Source of the DNA: UBA1447 sp964568955
GTDB lineage: Bacteria; Bacillota; Clostridia; Oscillospirales; Acutalibacteraceae
NCBI GenBank assembly: GCA_964568955.1
Contig: CAZMSM010000019.1
Span: 1 to 35,661 of the forward strand
DNA: 35,661 bases
Reading direction: 5' to 3'
Of the stretch, positions 15,391 through 23,656 are shown piece after piece. Numbering within the stretch: position 1 is the first letter of the stretch; each line of letters opens with the position of its first letter. The notes below the pieces were generated by a model. It made no database searches. It was not told the origin of the DNA and was given only the letters and a program-made list of their open reading frames with translations. The translations under genes and the position numbers were made by a program.

Positions 15391-16143
15391 TCATTTAATC
15401 ACAACATCCGCATAAACCGGATAATGGTCCGAAACACACTTGCCGTCAATGCCCTCGGTCACAACACGGTAAACGAGTGGCTTTATTTTGTCGTTGACGA
15501 GGATATAGTCTATAATAATCTCATCGCCAGCCGATAAGTCAAAATGGTGAAAAGTTGCGCTTTGCATGGTATCCGGGGCGAGGTGTTTGGTGTCGCGAAG
15601 AACGCCGCTCATGAGTTGCTTGTATAGCGGGCCTCCCTCAAACAGATTAAAATCACCTGTGCAAACAAGGGGGATGTCGAATTCCTTTGCCTTGTTTAAA
15701 ATCATATCAATTCCGTTTGTTCTCGCAAGTTCACCGCGATGGTCTAAATGTGTGTTCATATGCGCGTATTGTTCCCCGGTTTGAACGCTTTCAAGCACTG
15801 CCCAAGTGCAAATGCGTTTGCAACATGCATCCCAACCCATGGAGGGTTTATCCGGTGTGGCGGAAATCCAAAAATTTCCCGAATCGGCTACTTTGTATTT
15901 ATCTTTGAGGTAAAAAATGGCGGAATATTCCCCGCGGTTTTTCCCGTTGTCCCTACCGATACCGACATAGGCATAGCCCGGCAAATGTTCACGAAGCCAC
16001 TTCATCCACTGCGGTGTGGCCTCCTGCACGCCGACAGAGTCCGGCAAATACTTTAAGATGGTTTGCACCGCAAGTTCTCTACGGTTCTTCATCACGTGTT
16101 CGCCCTCACCGACGCAAAGCAGGTTAAATGTCATGATTCTCAT
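15391..16143 (-). CDS. Endonuclease/exonuclease/phosphatase-family protein (EEP paralogue 1)
   Basis: A 250-residue metal-dependent phosphoesterase of the DNase I-like (EEP) fold. Motifs in order: MTFNLL (metal Asn), GVQEATPQW (catalytic Glu), YKVADSGNFWIS, NTHLDHRG (catalytic His-Asp), CTGDFN (Asp/Asn), and the terminal VSDHYPVYADV (Asp-His). These are all the catalytic residues of the fold. Family members act on nucleic acids, phospholipids or inositol phosphates, and the substrate is not evident here. There is no signal peptide. GAGGT lies seven bases before ATG 16143, so a TTG six bases upstream is not favoured. It is a clear paralogue of 19407-20309, and together they flank two symporter genes. 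Confidence 0.9.
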   Translation of the reverse strand: MRIMTFNLLCVGEGEHVMKNRRELAVQTILKYLPDSVGVQEATPQWMKWLREHLPGYAYVGIGRDNGKNRGEYSAIFYLKDKYKVADSGNFWISATPDKPSMGWDACCKRICTWAVLESVQTGEQYAHMNTHLDHRGELARTNGIDMILNKAKEFDIPLVCTGDFNLFEGGPLYKQLMSGVLRDTKHLAPDTMQSATFHHFDLSAGDEIIIDYILVNDKIKPLVYRVVTEGIDGKCVSDHYPVYADVVIK

Positions 16144-16208
16144 CTTCAATACCTCAGTTCATTATATTGTTTTGGACAGCCATCGTCATTTTCATCTGTT
16201 CCGGGAAT

Positions 16209-16237
16209 ATTGTAGCACAACTCACAGCGGGGCGCAA
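16209..16237 (-). promoter_or_regulatory. Promoter of EEP paralogue 1
   Basis: Minus-strand TTGCGC (16232-16237), 17 bases, then TACAAT (16209-16214) preceded by TGC (extended -10). It points at the EEP gene 65 bases away. Confidence 0.55.
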
Positions 16238-16281
16238 TTGCCTTTTTGCATATGGGATTTTTAACGAATCGCTTACCCCGA

Positions 16282-16311
16282 TTGACATCTACTTAATAAA
16301 TGAAGTATGAT
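16282..16311 (+). promoter_or_regulatory. Promoter of the tandem GPH symporter genes
   Basis: A perfect TTGACA (16282-16287), 18 bases, then TATGAT (16306-16311). The -10 box covers the in-frame ATG at 16307, so that ATG would not be transcribed. This supports the later start at 16346. Confidence 0.7.
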
Positions 16312-16345
16312 GGTGCAAGCTGAAAAGGAAGGGTATGATATTCGG

Positions 16346-17821
16346 ATGAATGTGAAGGGGCTCCCCACGAATCATGATGTAAAACTCAGCACGAAAGAAA
16401 GGCTCGCTTTTTCGGTCGGAGACTTGTATGGCGGCGGCGCCCAGTCACTTGTCGCAACCGTTTATCTGGTATTTTTGGTGATGAACGGTTTGTCCGCCAC
16501 GGCCGCGGGCACCATCATTATGCTCGCGAAAATTTGGGATGCCGTAACGGACCCGCTCATGGGCATTATTTCCGACAACACGCGTTCAAAATGGGGCAGA
16601 CGCAAACCGTATCTTTTTGCGGGCGGTTTTTGCATCATCGCCGCTTTTGCTTTTTTGTTTTTACCACTACACGCGATGCAAAGCCAGGTCTTCAAATACT
16701 TTATTTATCTGCTTGCCTATTTGTTTTACAATACCGTGTCAACCATGATTATGGTGCCTTACAGCTCCTTCGCAACGGAGATGACCTCCAACTACTATGA
16801 AAAAAACAAAATGAACACCATCCGGCTCATATTTTCCATGGCTTCGGGCGCAGTGTCTGCCGGTGTACCGATTGTTCTGTTGGAAAAATTGAATAAGGGT
16901 GAAATGCCACTACAAACTTTTAGCGTCATTATGATTTTTGGCTTTGGTCTTTTTTATTCCGTACCGCTGATTATCACCGCAGTCGTTTGCAAGGAGCGCC
17001 TCCCCATTCCGGAAGAAAAACTCAAGTTTTCCTTCGCCAATTTTATAAAGCCGCTCAAGCTGCGCGCTTTCGTCTACCTGCTGCTGATGTACCTTTTCGC
17101 TTACAGCTGCATGGATATTATCTCCGCCAACATTGTTTGGTTTGTCAGTTATGGGCTGAATGTCAAAAGCTACAGCTCCTTTATCTTGTTGGTGATTATC
17201 ATGGTCAGCTATGCGGCTATGATCCCCTTCCACAATAAGATGATGAAGCGTGATGTCGCAAAGCCCCTGCTCTTCCGCGCGGGTATCCCGCTTTATATCG
17301 TTGGGATTATTATGCTCGGTCTTTACCCGGCAAGTTTCAACGATTATCTGGTGTTGCCGATTTGCGTTGTTATTGGCATTGGTATGTCCGGCTGCCAACT
17401 GCTGCCTTGGTTCATTTTCCCGGATGTTGTCGATTTAGGCGAACTAAAATTTGGCAGCAGAAACACCGGTTCCTTTAGCGGTTTGATGACCTTTACCAGA
17501 AAAACCACGGTAGCCATTGCCATTGCCATTTCCGGGCTTATCCTCGATTTAAGCGGATTTGTCAAGCCTACCACCGACTTGCTAACGGGTATCGTCACCA
17601 GCTACGACCAGCCGGCCTCTGCCGTTTTGGGCTTGAGGATGGTCATTGTTGTGCCCATTGTCTTGTTCCTGATTTTCGCGTTTATTGCCGCCAAAAAGTT
17701 GACACTCAACCCGAGGCGCAGCGTATTGGTCAGCAAACTGATTGCAGACCCGGCTACGGTTAACACCTTGAGCGATGACGACCGCGCCGAATACGACTTA
17801 ATTAAAGAAGAGCTGTTTTAA
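16346..17821 (+). CDS. GPH-family sugar:cation symporter (paralogue 1)
   Basis: A 12-helix MFS-type membrane protein of the glycoside-pentoside-hexuronide (GPH) family, which couples sugar uptake to Na+ or H+. The hallmark WDAVTDPLMGIISDNTRSKW lies between helices 2 and 3, followed by GRRKPYLF. A second conserved stretch is PDVVDLGELKFGSRNTGSF. With ATG 16346 the protein has 491 residues, exactly as long as its tandem neighbour with its corresponding start, and GGAAGGG lies about 12 bases upstream. The frame-initial ATG at 16307 falls inside the promoter. The neighbour at 17865 is highly similar over its full length, showing a recent tandem duplication. The transported substrate is unknown. 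Confidence 0.92.
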   Translation: MNVKGLPTNHDVKLSTKERLAFSVGDLYGGGAQSLVATVYLVFLVMNGLSATAAGTIIMLAKIWDAVTDPLMGIISDNTRSKWGRRKPYLFAGGFCIIAAFAFLFLPLHAMQSQVFKYFIYLLAYLFYNTVSTMIMVPYSSFATEMTSNYYEKNKMNTIRLIFSMASGAVSAGVPIVLLEKLNKGEMPLQTFSVIMIFGFGLFYSVPLIITAVVCKERLPIPEEKLKFSFANFIKPLKLRAFVYLLLMYLFAYSCMDIISANIVWFVSYGLNVKSYSSFILLVIIMVSYAAMIPFHNKMMKRDVAKPLLFRAGIPLYIVGIIMLGLYPASFNDYLVLPICVVIGIGMSGCQLLPWFIFPDVVDLGELKFGSRNTGSFSGLMTFTRKTTVAIAIAISGLILDLSGFVKPTTDLLTGIVTSYDQPASAVLGLRMVIVVPIVLFLIFAFIAAKKLTLNPRRSVLVSKLIADPATVNTLSDDDRAEYDLIKEELF

Positions 17822-17864
17822 ACCACAGCATCCAAGCAAAACCATTGAAAGGAAAATGCATATT

Positions 17865-19340
17865 ATGCCAACCGATACAAGCGTCTCCCCATCCGATGTA
17901 AAGCTAAAAATGAGCGAAAAGCTCGCCTTTTCCGTCGGCGAGCTTTATGGTAGCGGTGCGACCTCACTTGTTGCCTCCGTCTACCTTGTTTTCTTGGTCC
18001 TCAACGGTCTTTCCGCCACTGCGGCGGCTTCCATCATCATGCTTGCGAAATTATGGGATGCCGTCACGGACCCTGCGATGGGCATTATATCCGACAATAC
18101 CCGCACCAAGTGGGGCAGGCGCAGACCTTATTTGTTTGTCGGCGCATTTTTGCTGATTTTTTCCCTGGCGATGCTGTTCATGCCACTCCATACCGTCAAA
18201 AGCAATACGTTCAAGTATTTCATCTATATGCTGTCGTATTTGATTTACAACACCTTATCCACCATGATCAACGTACCTTATTTAGCCATGGCGGCGGAAC
18301 TGACAACGAATTATTATGAAAAAAATAAAATGAATGTGATTCGCCAGACATTTTCCATGGTGTCCGGCGGCATATCGGCAGGCGTTCCGATTTTTCTCTT
18401 GGAAAAACTGCATAAAGGCGAAATACCCCTGCGCACCTTCAGCTTGTTGATGATATTTGGTTTTGGGATTTACTACGCAATCCCCTTGCTCATCACCGCA
18501 ACTTTCTGCCGGGAAAGGACACCCATCCCGGACGAAAAACTGAAGTTTTCCCTCGCCAACTTTTTGTTGCCGCTTCGTGTGAAAGCCTATGTTCTCTTGT
18601 TGTTGATGTACTTTTTGGCCTTCTCATCCTTGGACCTGATAACGGCGAATATTGTCTGGGTTGTGCGTTACGGGTTTAAAATTGAAAGCTTCAGCTCCTT
18701 CATCGTGCTGATTGTTATCTTCGTTTCCTACACGTCCACCATACCCTTATACAATATGCTCATGAAGAAGGACAAAGCAAAACCCTTTTTATACCGTGCG
18801 GGTATTCCTGTTTTTATGGTCGGTATTGTTGCCCTGTCCTTTTACCCGGCCGGCTTTAACGATTACTTGATTTTACCGCTGTGCGTTGTTATTGGCTTTG
18901 GGATGTCCGGCTGCCTGATTATGCCGTGGATTATCTTCCCCGATGTGGTGGATATTGGAGAGTTGAAGTTTGGCACGCGCAACACCGGTTCTTACAGCGG
19001 GCTAATGACTTTTGTGCGAAAAACCACCACTGCTGTGGCCATCCTCATTTCCGGCATTGTGCTGGACGCGACGGGCTTTGTTAAACCCACCACCGATTAC
19101 GCCACCGGTCTTGTCACAAACTACGAACAACCCGCCTCCGCCGTTTGGGGGCTGCGCATGGTGATTATGATACCGATACTCATTTTTATGGTCATCGCCT
19201 TCATCGCCGCAAAAAAGCTTAAACTCACCGCCGCGAGGAGTGCACTGATTGAGAAACTCAACGCCTGTAAAGGCGAAGACGCAGTCCTTAGCGAAAAGGA
19301 GCAGGCGGAATATGAGGCGATAAAAAAAGAACTCTTTTAG
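17865..19340 (+). CDS. GPH-family sugar:cation symporter (paralogue 2)
   Basis: Second copy of the tandem pair, 491 residues from ATG 17865. An in-frame ATG at 17856 sits only three bases after the AAAGGA site, whereas 17865 lies about 12 bases away, matching paralogue 1 in spacing and length. The start remains slightly uncertain. It carries WDAVTDPAMGIISDNTRTKW, GRRRPYLF and PDVVDIGELKFGTRNTGSY. Twelve hydrophobic segments are evident. It begins 43 bases after paralogue 1 with no terminator between, so both are on one transcript ending at the hairpin 19361-19396. Differences are spread through helices and loops, so the two may have diverged in substrate. Confidence 0.92.
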   Translation: MPTDTSVSPSDVKLKMSEKLAFSVGELYGSGATSLVASVYLVFLVLNGLSATAAASIIMLAKLWDAVTDPAMGIISDNTRTKWGRRRPYLFVGAFLLIFSLAMLFMPLHTVKSNTFKYFIYMLSYLIYNTLSTMINVPYLAMAAELTTNYYEKNKMNVIRQTFSMVSGGISAGVPIFLLEKLHKGEIPLRTFSLLMIFGFGIYYAIPLLITATFCRERTPIPDEKLKFSLANFLLPLRVKAYVLLLLMYFLAFSSLDLITANIVWVVRYGFKIESFSSFIVLIVIFVSYTSTIPLYNMLMKKDKAKPFLYRAGIPVFMVGIVALSFYPAGFNDYLILPLCVVIGFGMSGCLIMPWIIFPDVVDIGELKFGTRNTGSYSGLMTFVRKTTTAVAILISGIVLDATGFVKPTTDYATGLVTNYEQPASAVWGLRMVIMIPILIFMVIAFIAAKKLKLTAARSALIEKLNACKGEDAVLSEKEQAEYEAIKKELF

Positions 19341-19360
19341 AAGAACATCCGCCTACAAAA

Positions 19361-19396
19361 CAGCGCCCCGATTTTTACGGAGCGCTGCTTTTTTTA
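19361..19396 (+). terminator. Terminator of the symporter operon
   Basis: Arms CAGCGCCCCG (19361-19370) and CGGAGCGCTG (19378-19387) pair over ten bases with one mismatch, followed by CTTTTTTT. It lies between the convergent symporter and EEP genes. Confidence 0.85.
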
Positions 19397-19406
19397 TTCC
19401 ATCGTG

Positions 19407-20309
19407 TCAGCTTGCGTTCAAAAGCATATCCGAATAAATCGGATTGTGGTCCGATACCTGCTTGCCATCTATGCCTTCAAAAATAACTTTGTAGGTAAGC
19501 GGTGTCGCACGACTGTTGGTGAATATAAAATCGATTATTCTGTTTGGGTCAACCGTCTCGGCAAAATCGTGGAAGGTGGCGTGGCTCATCGTGTCCGGCG
19601 CCAAAAACTTTGTGTCTTGCAAGACGCCGCTCGACAGTGTATTGTAAAGTCCGCTGCCCTGCCTAAAGTTAAAGTCCCCGGTGCAAACAACAGGCAGATT
19701 AAAGCTTGCGGCCTTTTCGAGGATCATATTGACGCTGTTTTCACGCGCGATGGGGCCCATATGGTCCAAATGCGTGTTGATATGCACGTACCGTTCCCCG
19801 CTTGCCTTGTTTTCCAACACAGCCCAGGTGCACACACGGTTGCAGGCGGCGTCCCACCCAAGCGACGGTTGCTCGGGCGTTTGCGACAGCCAGAAGGTCT
19901 CCGACTGCACCACCCTATACTTGTCCTTTAAATAGAATATCGCGGCATACTCGCCTTTAAAACGACCGTCGTCCCTGCCCACACCCACATAGTCGTACTC
20001 CGGCAGAAAAATATTGAACCAAAGCATCCACAGCGGCGTTGCCTCTTGCACACCTAGGGAGTCCGGATAATATTCCGTAACCGTACGCGTGACGATCCCC
20101 AAGCGGTTTTGCATACCATGCTCGCCCTCGCCCCCATAGAGCACATTAAAGCTCATGATGCGAATAGCCTCTTCCGCCTTTGGGTATATGTCCCGCTCCA
20201 AGTTTAAGGCGTAACCAATCTGGTTAAACACCATTGTGATGATGGCGACATAGGATACGATTTTTGCAAAAAAGTCTTTTAACTGTGTCATCCTTTTATA
20301 CGAATCCAA
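19407..20309 (-). CDS. Membrane-anchored endonuclease/exonuclease/phosphatase-family protein (EEP paralogue 2)
   Basis: A 300-residue paralogue of 15391-16143 with an extra ~50-residue N-terminus containing a hydrophobic segment (IVSYVAIITMVFNQIGYAL, about 17-35). The catalytic domain is therefore probably membrane-anchored or exported. Catalytic motifs are intact: MSFNVLYGGEGEH, GVQEATPLW, NTHLDHMG, CTGDFNF, VSDHNPIYSD. Start choice: TTG 20309 has GGAGA about seven to eight bases upstream, whereas the first ATG (20291) has AAAGG touching it, so TTG is favoured. It converges on the symporter operon across a shared terminator. The mirror arrangement with EEP paralogue 1 suggests a functional link between these phosphoesterases and the symporters. 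Confidence 0.88.
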   Translation of the reverse strand: MDSYKRMTQLKDFFAKIVSYVAIITMVFNQIGYALNLERDIYPKAEEAIRIMSFNVLYGGEGEHGMQNRLGIVTRTVTEYYPDSLGVQEATPLWMLWFNIFLPEYDYVGVGRDDGRFKGEYAAIFYLKDKYRVVQSETFWLSQTPEQPSLGWDAACNRVCTWAVLENKASGERYVHINTHLDHMGPIARENSVNMILEKAASFNLPVVCTGDFNFRQGSGLYNTLSSGVLQDTKFLAPDTMSHATFHDFAETVDPNRIIDFIFTNSRATPLTYKVIFEGIDGKQVSDHNPIYSDMLLNAS

Positions 20310-20405
20310 ATATAAGTCTCCGAAAACCTGTTAAAACCCTTGATTGGCAAGTTTTTATGCAACGTTTTCAGATTGTTTTAATGAGGATTCGCACTCCACC
20401 TCCTG

Positions 20406-20975
20406 TCAGTCTATATTCAATTCCTTCATTTTATCCCGCAGTTTTAAAAAATCCTCAAAGGCAGCCGGCTTTCTGCGCGGGTCACGCAAGACCGCGGCCG
20501 GGTGAAATGTACCCATAAATTGGATACCGCCTTTTTCAAAAAACTCGCCGTGTTGAACCGTCACTTTAAAGTCGGGGTCGATGAGCCGCTGAGAGGCAAT
20601 ACGCCCAAGGCACACAATAATTGCGGGGCGCATCAGGCGCACCTGCTCACGCAACCAGTCAATGCATATTTTTTGTTCGGCAGGGAGGGGGTCCCGATTG
20701 TTGGGCGGGCGGCATTTGACGATATTGGCAATAAATATATCTTTGTTGCGGTCAAGTTCGACATAGTCCAAAAACTTATCGAGCAACTGACCACCCCTGC
20801 CCACAAACGGCTCACCGCTGAGGTCTTCTTGCTCGCCCGGGCCTTCCCCAATAAAGAGCACTTTAGCTTGTGGCGAACCGGCCCCGAACACCACTTGGGT
20901 GCGCGTTTTGCTCAGCTCACATTTTTCACACGCAATGCAAGCGTTTTTTAAATCTTCCCACTTATCAAACATCAT
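20406..20975 (-). CDS. Type-4 uracil-DNA glycosylase
   Basis: Removes uracil from DNA in base-excision repair. The 189-residue protein has the iron-sulfur cluster cysteines of family 4: ACIACEKCELSKTR at the N-terminus (Cys16 and Cys19) and NIVKCRPPNNRDPLPAEQKIC in the middle. The active-site loop is FIGEGPGEQEDLSGEPFVGR, and the C-terminal motif is GTFHPAAVLRDP. GGAG lies seven bases before ATG 20975, and an upstream ATG at 20999 lacks a site. It starts 33 bases after the SGNH-domain gene and may be the last gene of the carA operon, although DNA repair has no obvious link to the genes before it. Confidence 0.93.
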   Translation of the reverse strand: MMFDKWEDLKNACIACEKCELSKTRTQVVFGAGSPQAKVLFIGEGPGEQEDLSGEPFVGRGGQLLDKFLDYVELDRNKDIFIANIVKCRPPNNRDPLPAEQKICIDWLREQVRLMRPAIIVCLGRIASQRLIDPDFKVTVQHGEFFEKGGIQFMGTFHPAAVLRDPRRKPAAFEDFLKLRDKMKELNID

Positions 20976-21008
20976 CTTCACACTCCTGCATTTATTCATC
21001 GGGCATTT

Positions 21009-22235
21009 TTAAAATTTGAAAAAAACATCTTCCTTGAAGGCACCGGGGTTGTAGAGCAACAGCACTGCATCCGGCTGAAACGCTTCGACATAATCCGCTA
21101 TCGAGCCTTGATACATCCTGGGGTCAATGACGTGCATTTCGGCGCAAGCGACGAGGGAGAGGAAGGGGGTTACGACGCAGGAATATGAATCCCGCAAAAC
21201 CAAGATTTTTTTGCCCTCAATCAGATTATTTCGAAAAGTCAGCAGGGGGAAATCCCCGCCGGAATAGGTTACATAGGTGTTGGTTTTAAAGTAATCTTTT
21301 TTAAGGTTATCGCGGAAAATCCAAGTATCTTCAAAACTGCCGCTTCTTTCGAACGTCATGCCGTTTGACCGGCTATAGTCGCAGCTCATATCTGTTTGAT
21401 ACCGGGGCAAAATCAGGGAAAAATCGTCCGTGCCGGCGTAATAAATCCCCACGCGTTTGCCCATGCTGCCTAAAAATTGCTCCTTGTATGTTGTGACGGC
21501 GAACCTGTCTTTTTCGAGCAAGGACGTATCGATGCTAAAACCGAAATCGCTGTTTAGTTTACCCGCTATTTTGTTCGCCGCCCAGAGCCCCGTTTCCGGC
21601 TTCCAATGATGGTCGGTTTTAAAGAAAAGGGGCGGGTAATCCGAAAACTCTTTTGCTATTTCCTCCCGCAAATCAAAGGTTTCAACCCCCCGGTCATCGA
21701 GTCCGGCTAAAATCACATCGGCGTTTTCATTGGAATAATCCTCAACCCCTGTAGGCAAACCTTTTTCGAATTTATTGATTTTGAAAGGCAGCTGGACATA
21801 GAGCAAATCAAGGCCTTGGCTTTTGAGCTTTTTATTAAAATCCGATATTTTTTCAGCCTTTTGCGGCAGATTATTCTCTTTGTCCATAACAAAAGTGATG
21901 GAGCCGTCGTCCAGCTTGACAACCTTGCTCACCGCGCCTTCTTGTTCATAAACACATCGGTTACCCGCCACTTTTTGGGAAAGCCCATAAATATTGATAA
22001 AACTGACAGACGCGAACGTTTTGTCGTTCATATTCAAAACCGCATTGTATGCGGTAAGCGCAACCGCTTTGGTTTTTGCCAACGTGCCGGTACCCTTGCC
22101 GAGACAGTCCGAATATGCGTTTATATATTGTTCTTTTTCTCCGTATATAGTGTAACAGGTCCCGACCATAACCACAAATACAAAGTACAGGAATAAAACT
22201 GCAACGGCAGCATTTTTATTCAATTTCATTTTCAT
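21009..22235 (-). CDS. AlgJ/AlgX-like SGNH-hydrolase-type protein (surface polysaccharide O-acetylation)
   Basis: A 408-residue protein with one N-terminal membrane segment (VAVLFLYFVFVVMVGTCYTI, about 11-30) and an extracytoplasmic domain. Its catalytic-type motif FFKTDHHWKPETG gives the Asp-His pair of AlgX/AlgJ/DHHW proteins. KKILVLRDSYSCVVTPFLS carries the nucleophile serine block. Together with the adjacent MBOAT protein this forms the usual two-gene acetylation unit: the MBOAT passes acetyl across the membrane and the SGNH protein places it on an exported polysaccharide. GGGGG lies seven bases before ATG 22235, and only 11 bases separate it from the MBOAT stop. The polysaccharide acceptor cannot be named. 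Confidence 0.85.
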   Translation of the reverse strand: MKMKLNKNAAVAVLFLYFVFVVMVGTCYTIYGEKEQYINAYSDCLGKGTGTLAKTKAVALTAYNAVLNMNDKTFASVSFINIYGLSQKVAGNRCVYEQEGAVSKVVKLDDGSITFVMDKENNLPQKAEKISDFNKKLKSQGLDLLYVQLPFKINKFEKGLPTGVEDYSNENADVILAGLDDRGVETFDLREEIAKEFSDYPPLFFKTDHHWKPETGLWAANKIAGKLNSDFGFSIDTSLLEKDRFAVTTYKEQFLGSMGKRVGIYYAGTDDFSLILPRYQTDMSCDYSRSNGMTFERSGSFEDTWIFRDNLKKDYFKTNTYVTYSGGDFPLLTFRNNLIEGKKILVLRDSYSCVVTPFLSLVACAEMHVIDPRMYQGSIADYVEAFQPDAVLLLYNPGAFKEDVFFKF

Positions 22236-22246
22236 TACGGCACCCC

Positions 22247-23656
22247 CTAAAAGTTAAAATAAATGAAGGGATTGTAGGAACCTTTCACCAAATAGGAAAC
22301 GGCAACAACCAACAAGACCATGATAGCAAAAACATAAATAAGGTCTGTGACGAAGCTTTTGTTGCCAATCTTTTTGCCAATAAGGACCGCCGCCGGGGTC
22401 GAAAACACTGCACACAAAACAAAAAACAAGAGATGTTGTGTGAAATACAGTTGAAAGGCGCCGTCCATCAAGGGGTTGCCGGCAAGCCCGAACATGGCCT
22501 TAAAGTAGTCGCCTGCGGCAGCAAGGTTTTGTGAGCGGAAAATCACCCAGCCGAAAAGGACGAACGCCATGGTATATATATATTTAAGCCAAGGGATTTT
22601 TTTGAATTTGTTTTCAAAATCTGTCAGTTTCTCCACCGTTATCAATACAAAATACATTAACCCCCACAGGATGAATGTCCAATTTGCACCGTGCCACATA
22701 CCTGTCAAAAACCAAACGACAAACAAATTAAAGGTCAGTCGCGCTTTGGATTTTACACGGCTGCCGCCCAGGGGGAAATATACATAGTCGCGAAACCAAG
22801 TGCCAAGCGAAATATGCCAACGCCGCCAAAACTCCGAAATTGATTTAGAAATGTAAGGGTAGTTAAAGTTTTCAAGGTAGTGGAAGCCAAACATTCTGCC
22901 CAAACCAATGGCCATATCCGAGTAACCGGAAAAATCAAAGTATATCTGAAAGGCATAGGCGAATACGCCAAGCCACGCAAATGCGACAGAAAGGGTCGGG
23001 CTGTCAAAAGCTTTGTCCGCAACAACAGCCATGGTGTTGGCAAGCAGTACTTTTTTTAAAAAGCCCGTTATAAAACGGGTAATGCCTGTGGCGAAATCAT
23101 CCGCCGTTTCCCGTCGGTTTTTAATTTCCTCGGCAATGGTTTCATAACGCACGATGGGGCCGGCAATCAGTTGAGGAAAAAAGGAGATATACAACCCCAC
23201 ATACAGCGGGTTCTTTTGCACCTCACCGACACCTCTGCTGACATCAATCACATAGGAAAATGCCTGGAAGGTAAAAAATGAAATACCGATGGGCAAGGCG
23301 ATAAGGGGAACCGTCAGTTGCAGCCCAAAAAGACTGTTGAGGCTATCCATGGAAAACATCAGGTACTTAAACACGAACAGGATGCCGAGATTAAAAGCAG
23401 CCGCAAGGGCTACAGTAAGGCGAACTGCGGATTTTTGGCTTTTACAGCGGTCAACCAATAAGCCCAAAAGCCAGTTTACCACAATGGACAGCAACATAAC
23501 AAAAACAAATTTCGGCTCCCCCCAGGCGTAGAACGCCAGGGAAGCCGAAAAAAGAAAAACATTTTGAAGCGGTCTGCTTTTGCGAAGAAGGGCATAATAG
23601 CAAAAAAGCACCGCCGGGAGAAAGAGGAAAAGGAAAATAGCGCTTGAAAATAACAC
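22247..23656 (-). CDS. MBOAT-family O-acyltransferase (AlgI/DltB-like)
   Basis: A 469-residue polytopic membrane protein with a typical MBOAT beginning, MLFSSAIFLFLFLPAV. The family core is SEFWRRWHISLGTWFRDYVY (about 277-296), PLGGSR, and the catalytic histidine in LTGMWHGANWTFILWG. It would move acyl groups, usually acetyl, to the outer face of the membrane. The start is GTG 23656, directly abutting the carB TAG stop (23657-23659) with no intervening base. GGAG lies about 11 bases upstream inside carB, so translation is probably coupled. Its position behind the carbamoyl-phosphate synthetase genes is unusual. Confidence 0.93.
   Translation of the reverse strand: MLFSSAIFLFLFLPAVLFCYYALLRKSRPLQNVFLFSASLAFYAWGEPKFVFVMLLSIVVNWLLGLLVDRCKSQKSAVRLTVALAAAFNLGILFVFKYLMFSMDSLNSLFGLQLTVPLIALPIGISFFTFQAFSYVIDVSRGVGEVQKNPLYVGLYISFFPQLIAGPIVRYETIAEEIKNRRETADDFATGITRFITGFLKKVLLANTMAVVADKAFDSPTLSVAFAWLGVFAYAFQIYFDFSGYSDMAIGLGRMFGFHYLENFNYPYISKSISEFWRRWHISLGTWFRDYVYFPLGGSRVKSKARLTFNLFVVWFLTGMWHGANWTFILWGLMYFVLITVEKLTDFENKFKKIPWLKYIYTMAFVLFGWVIFRSQNLAAAGDYFKAMFGLAGNPLMDGAFQLYFTQHLLFFVLCAVFSTPAAVLIGKKIGNKSFVTDLIYVFAIMVLLVVAVSYLVKGSYNPFIYFNF

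Noticed and set aside
16154..16195. 13-codon leader peptide before EEP paralogue 1
   Set aside because: The frame overlaps the ribosome site neatly, but its own start lies within about seven bases of the predicted transcript start, leaving no ribosome site.
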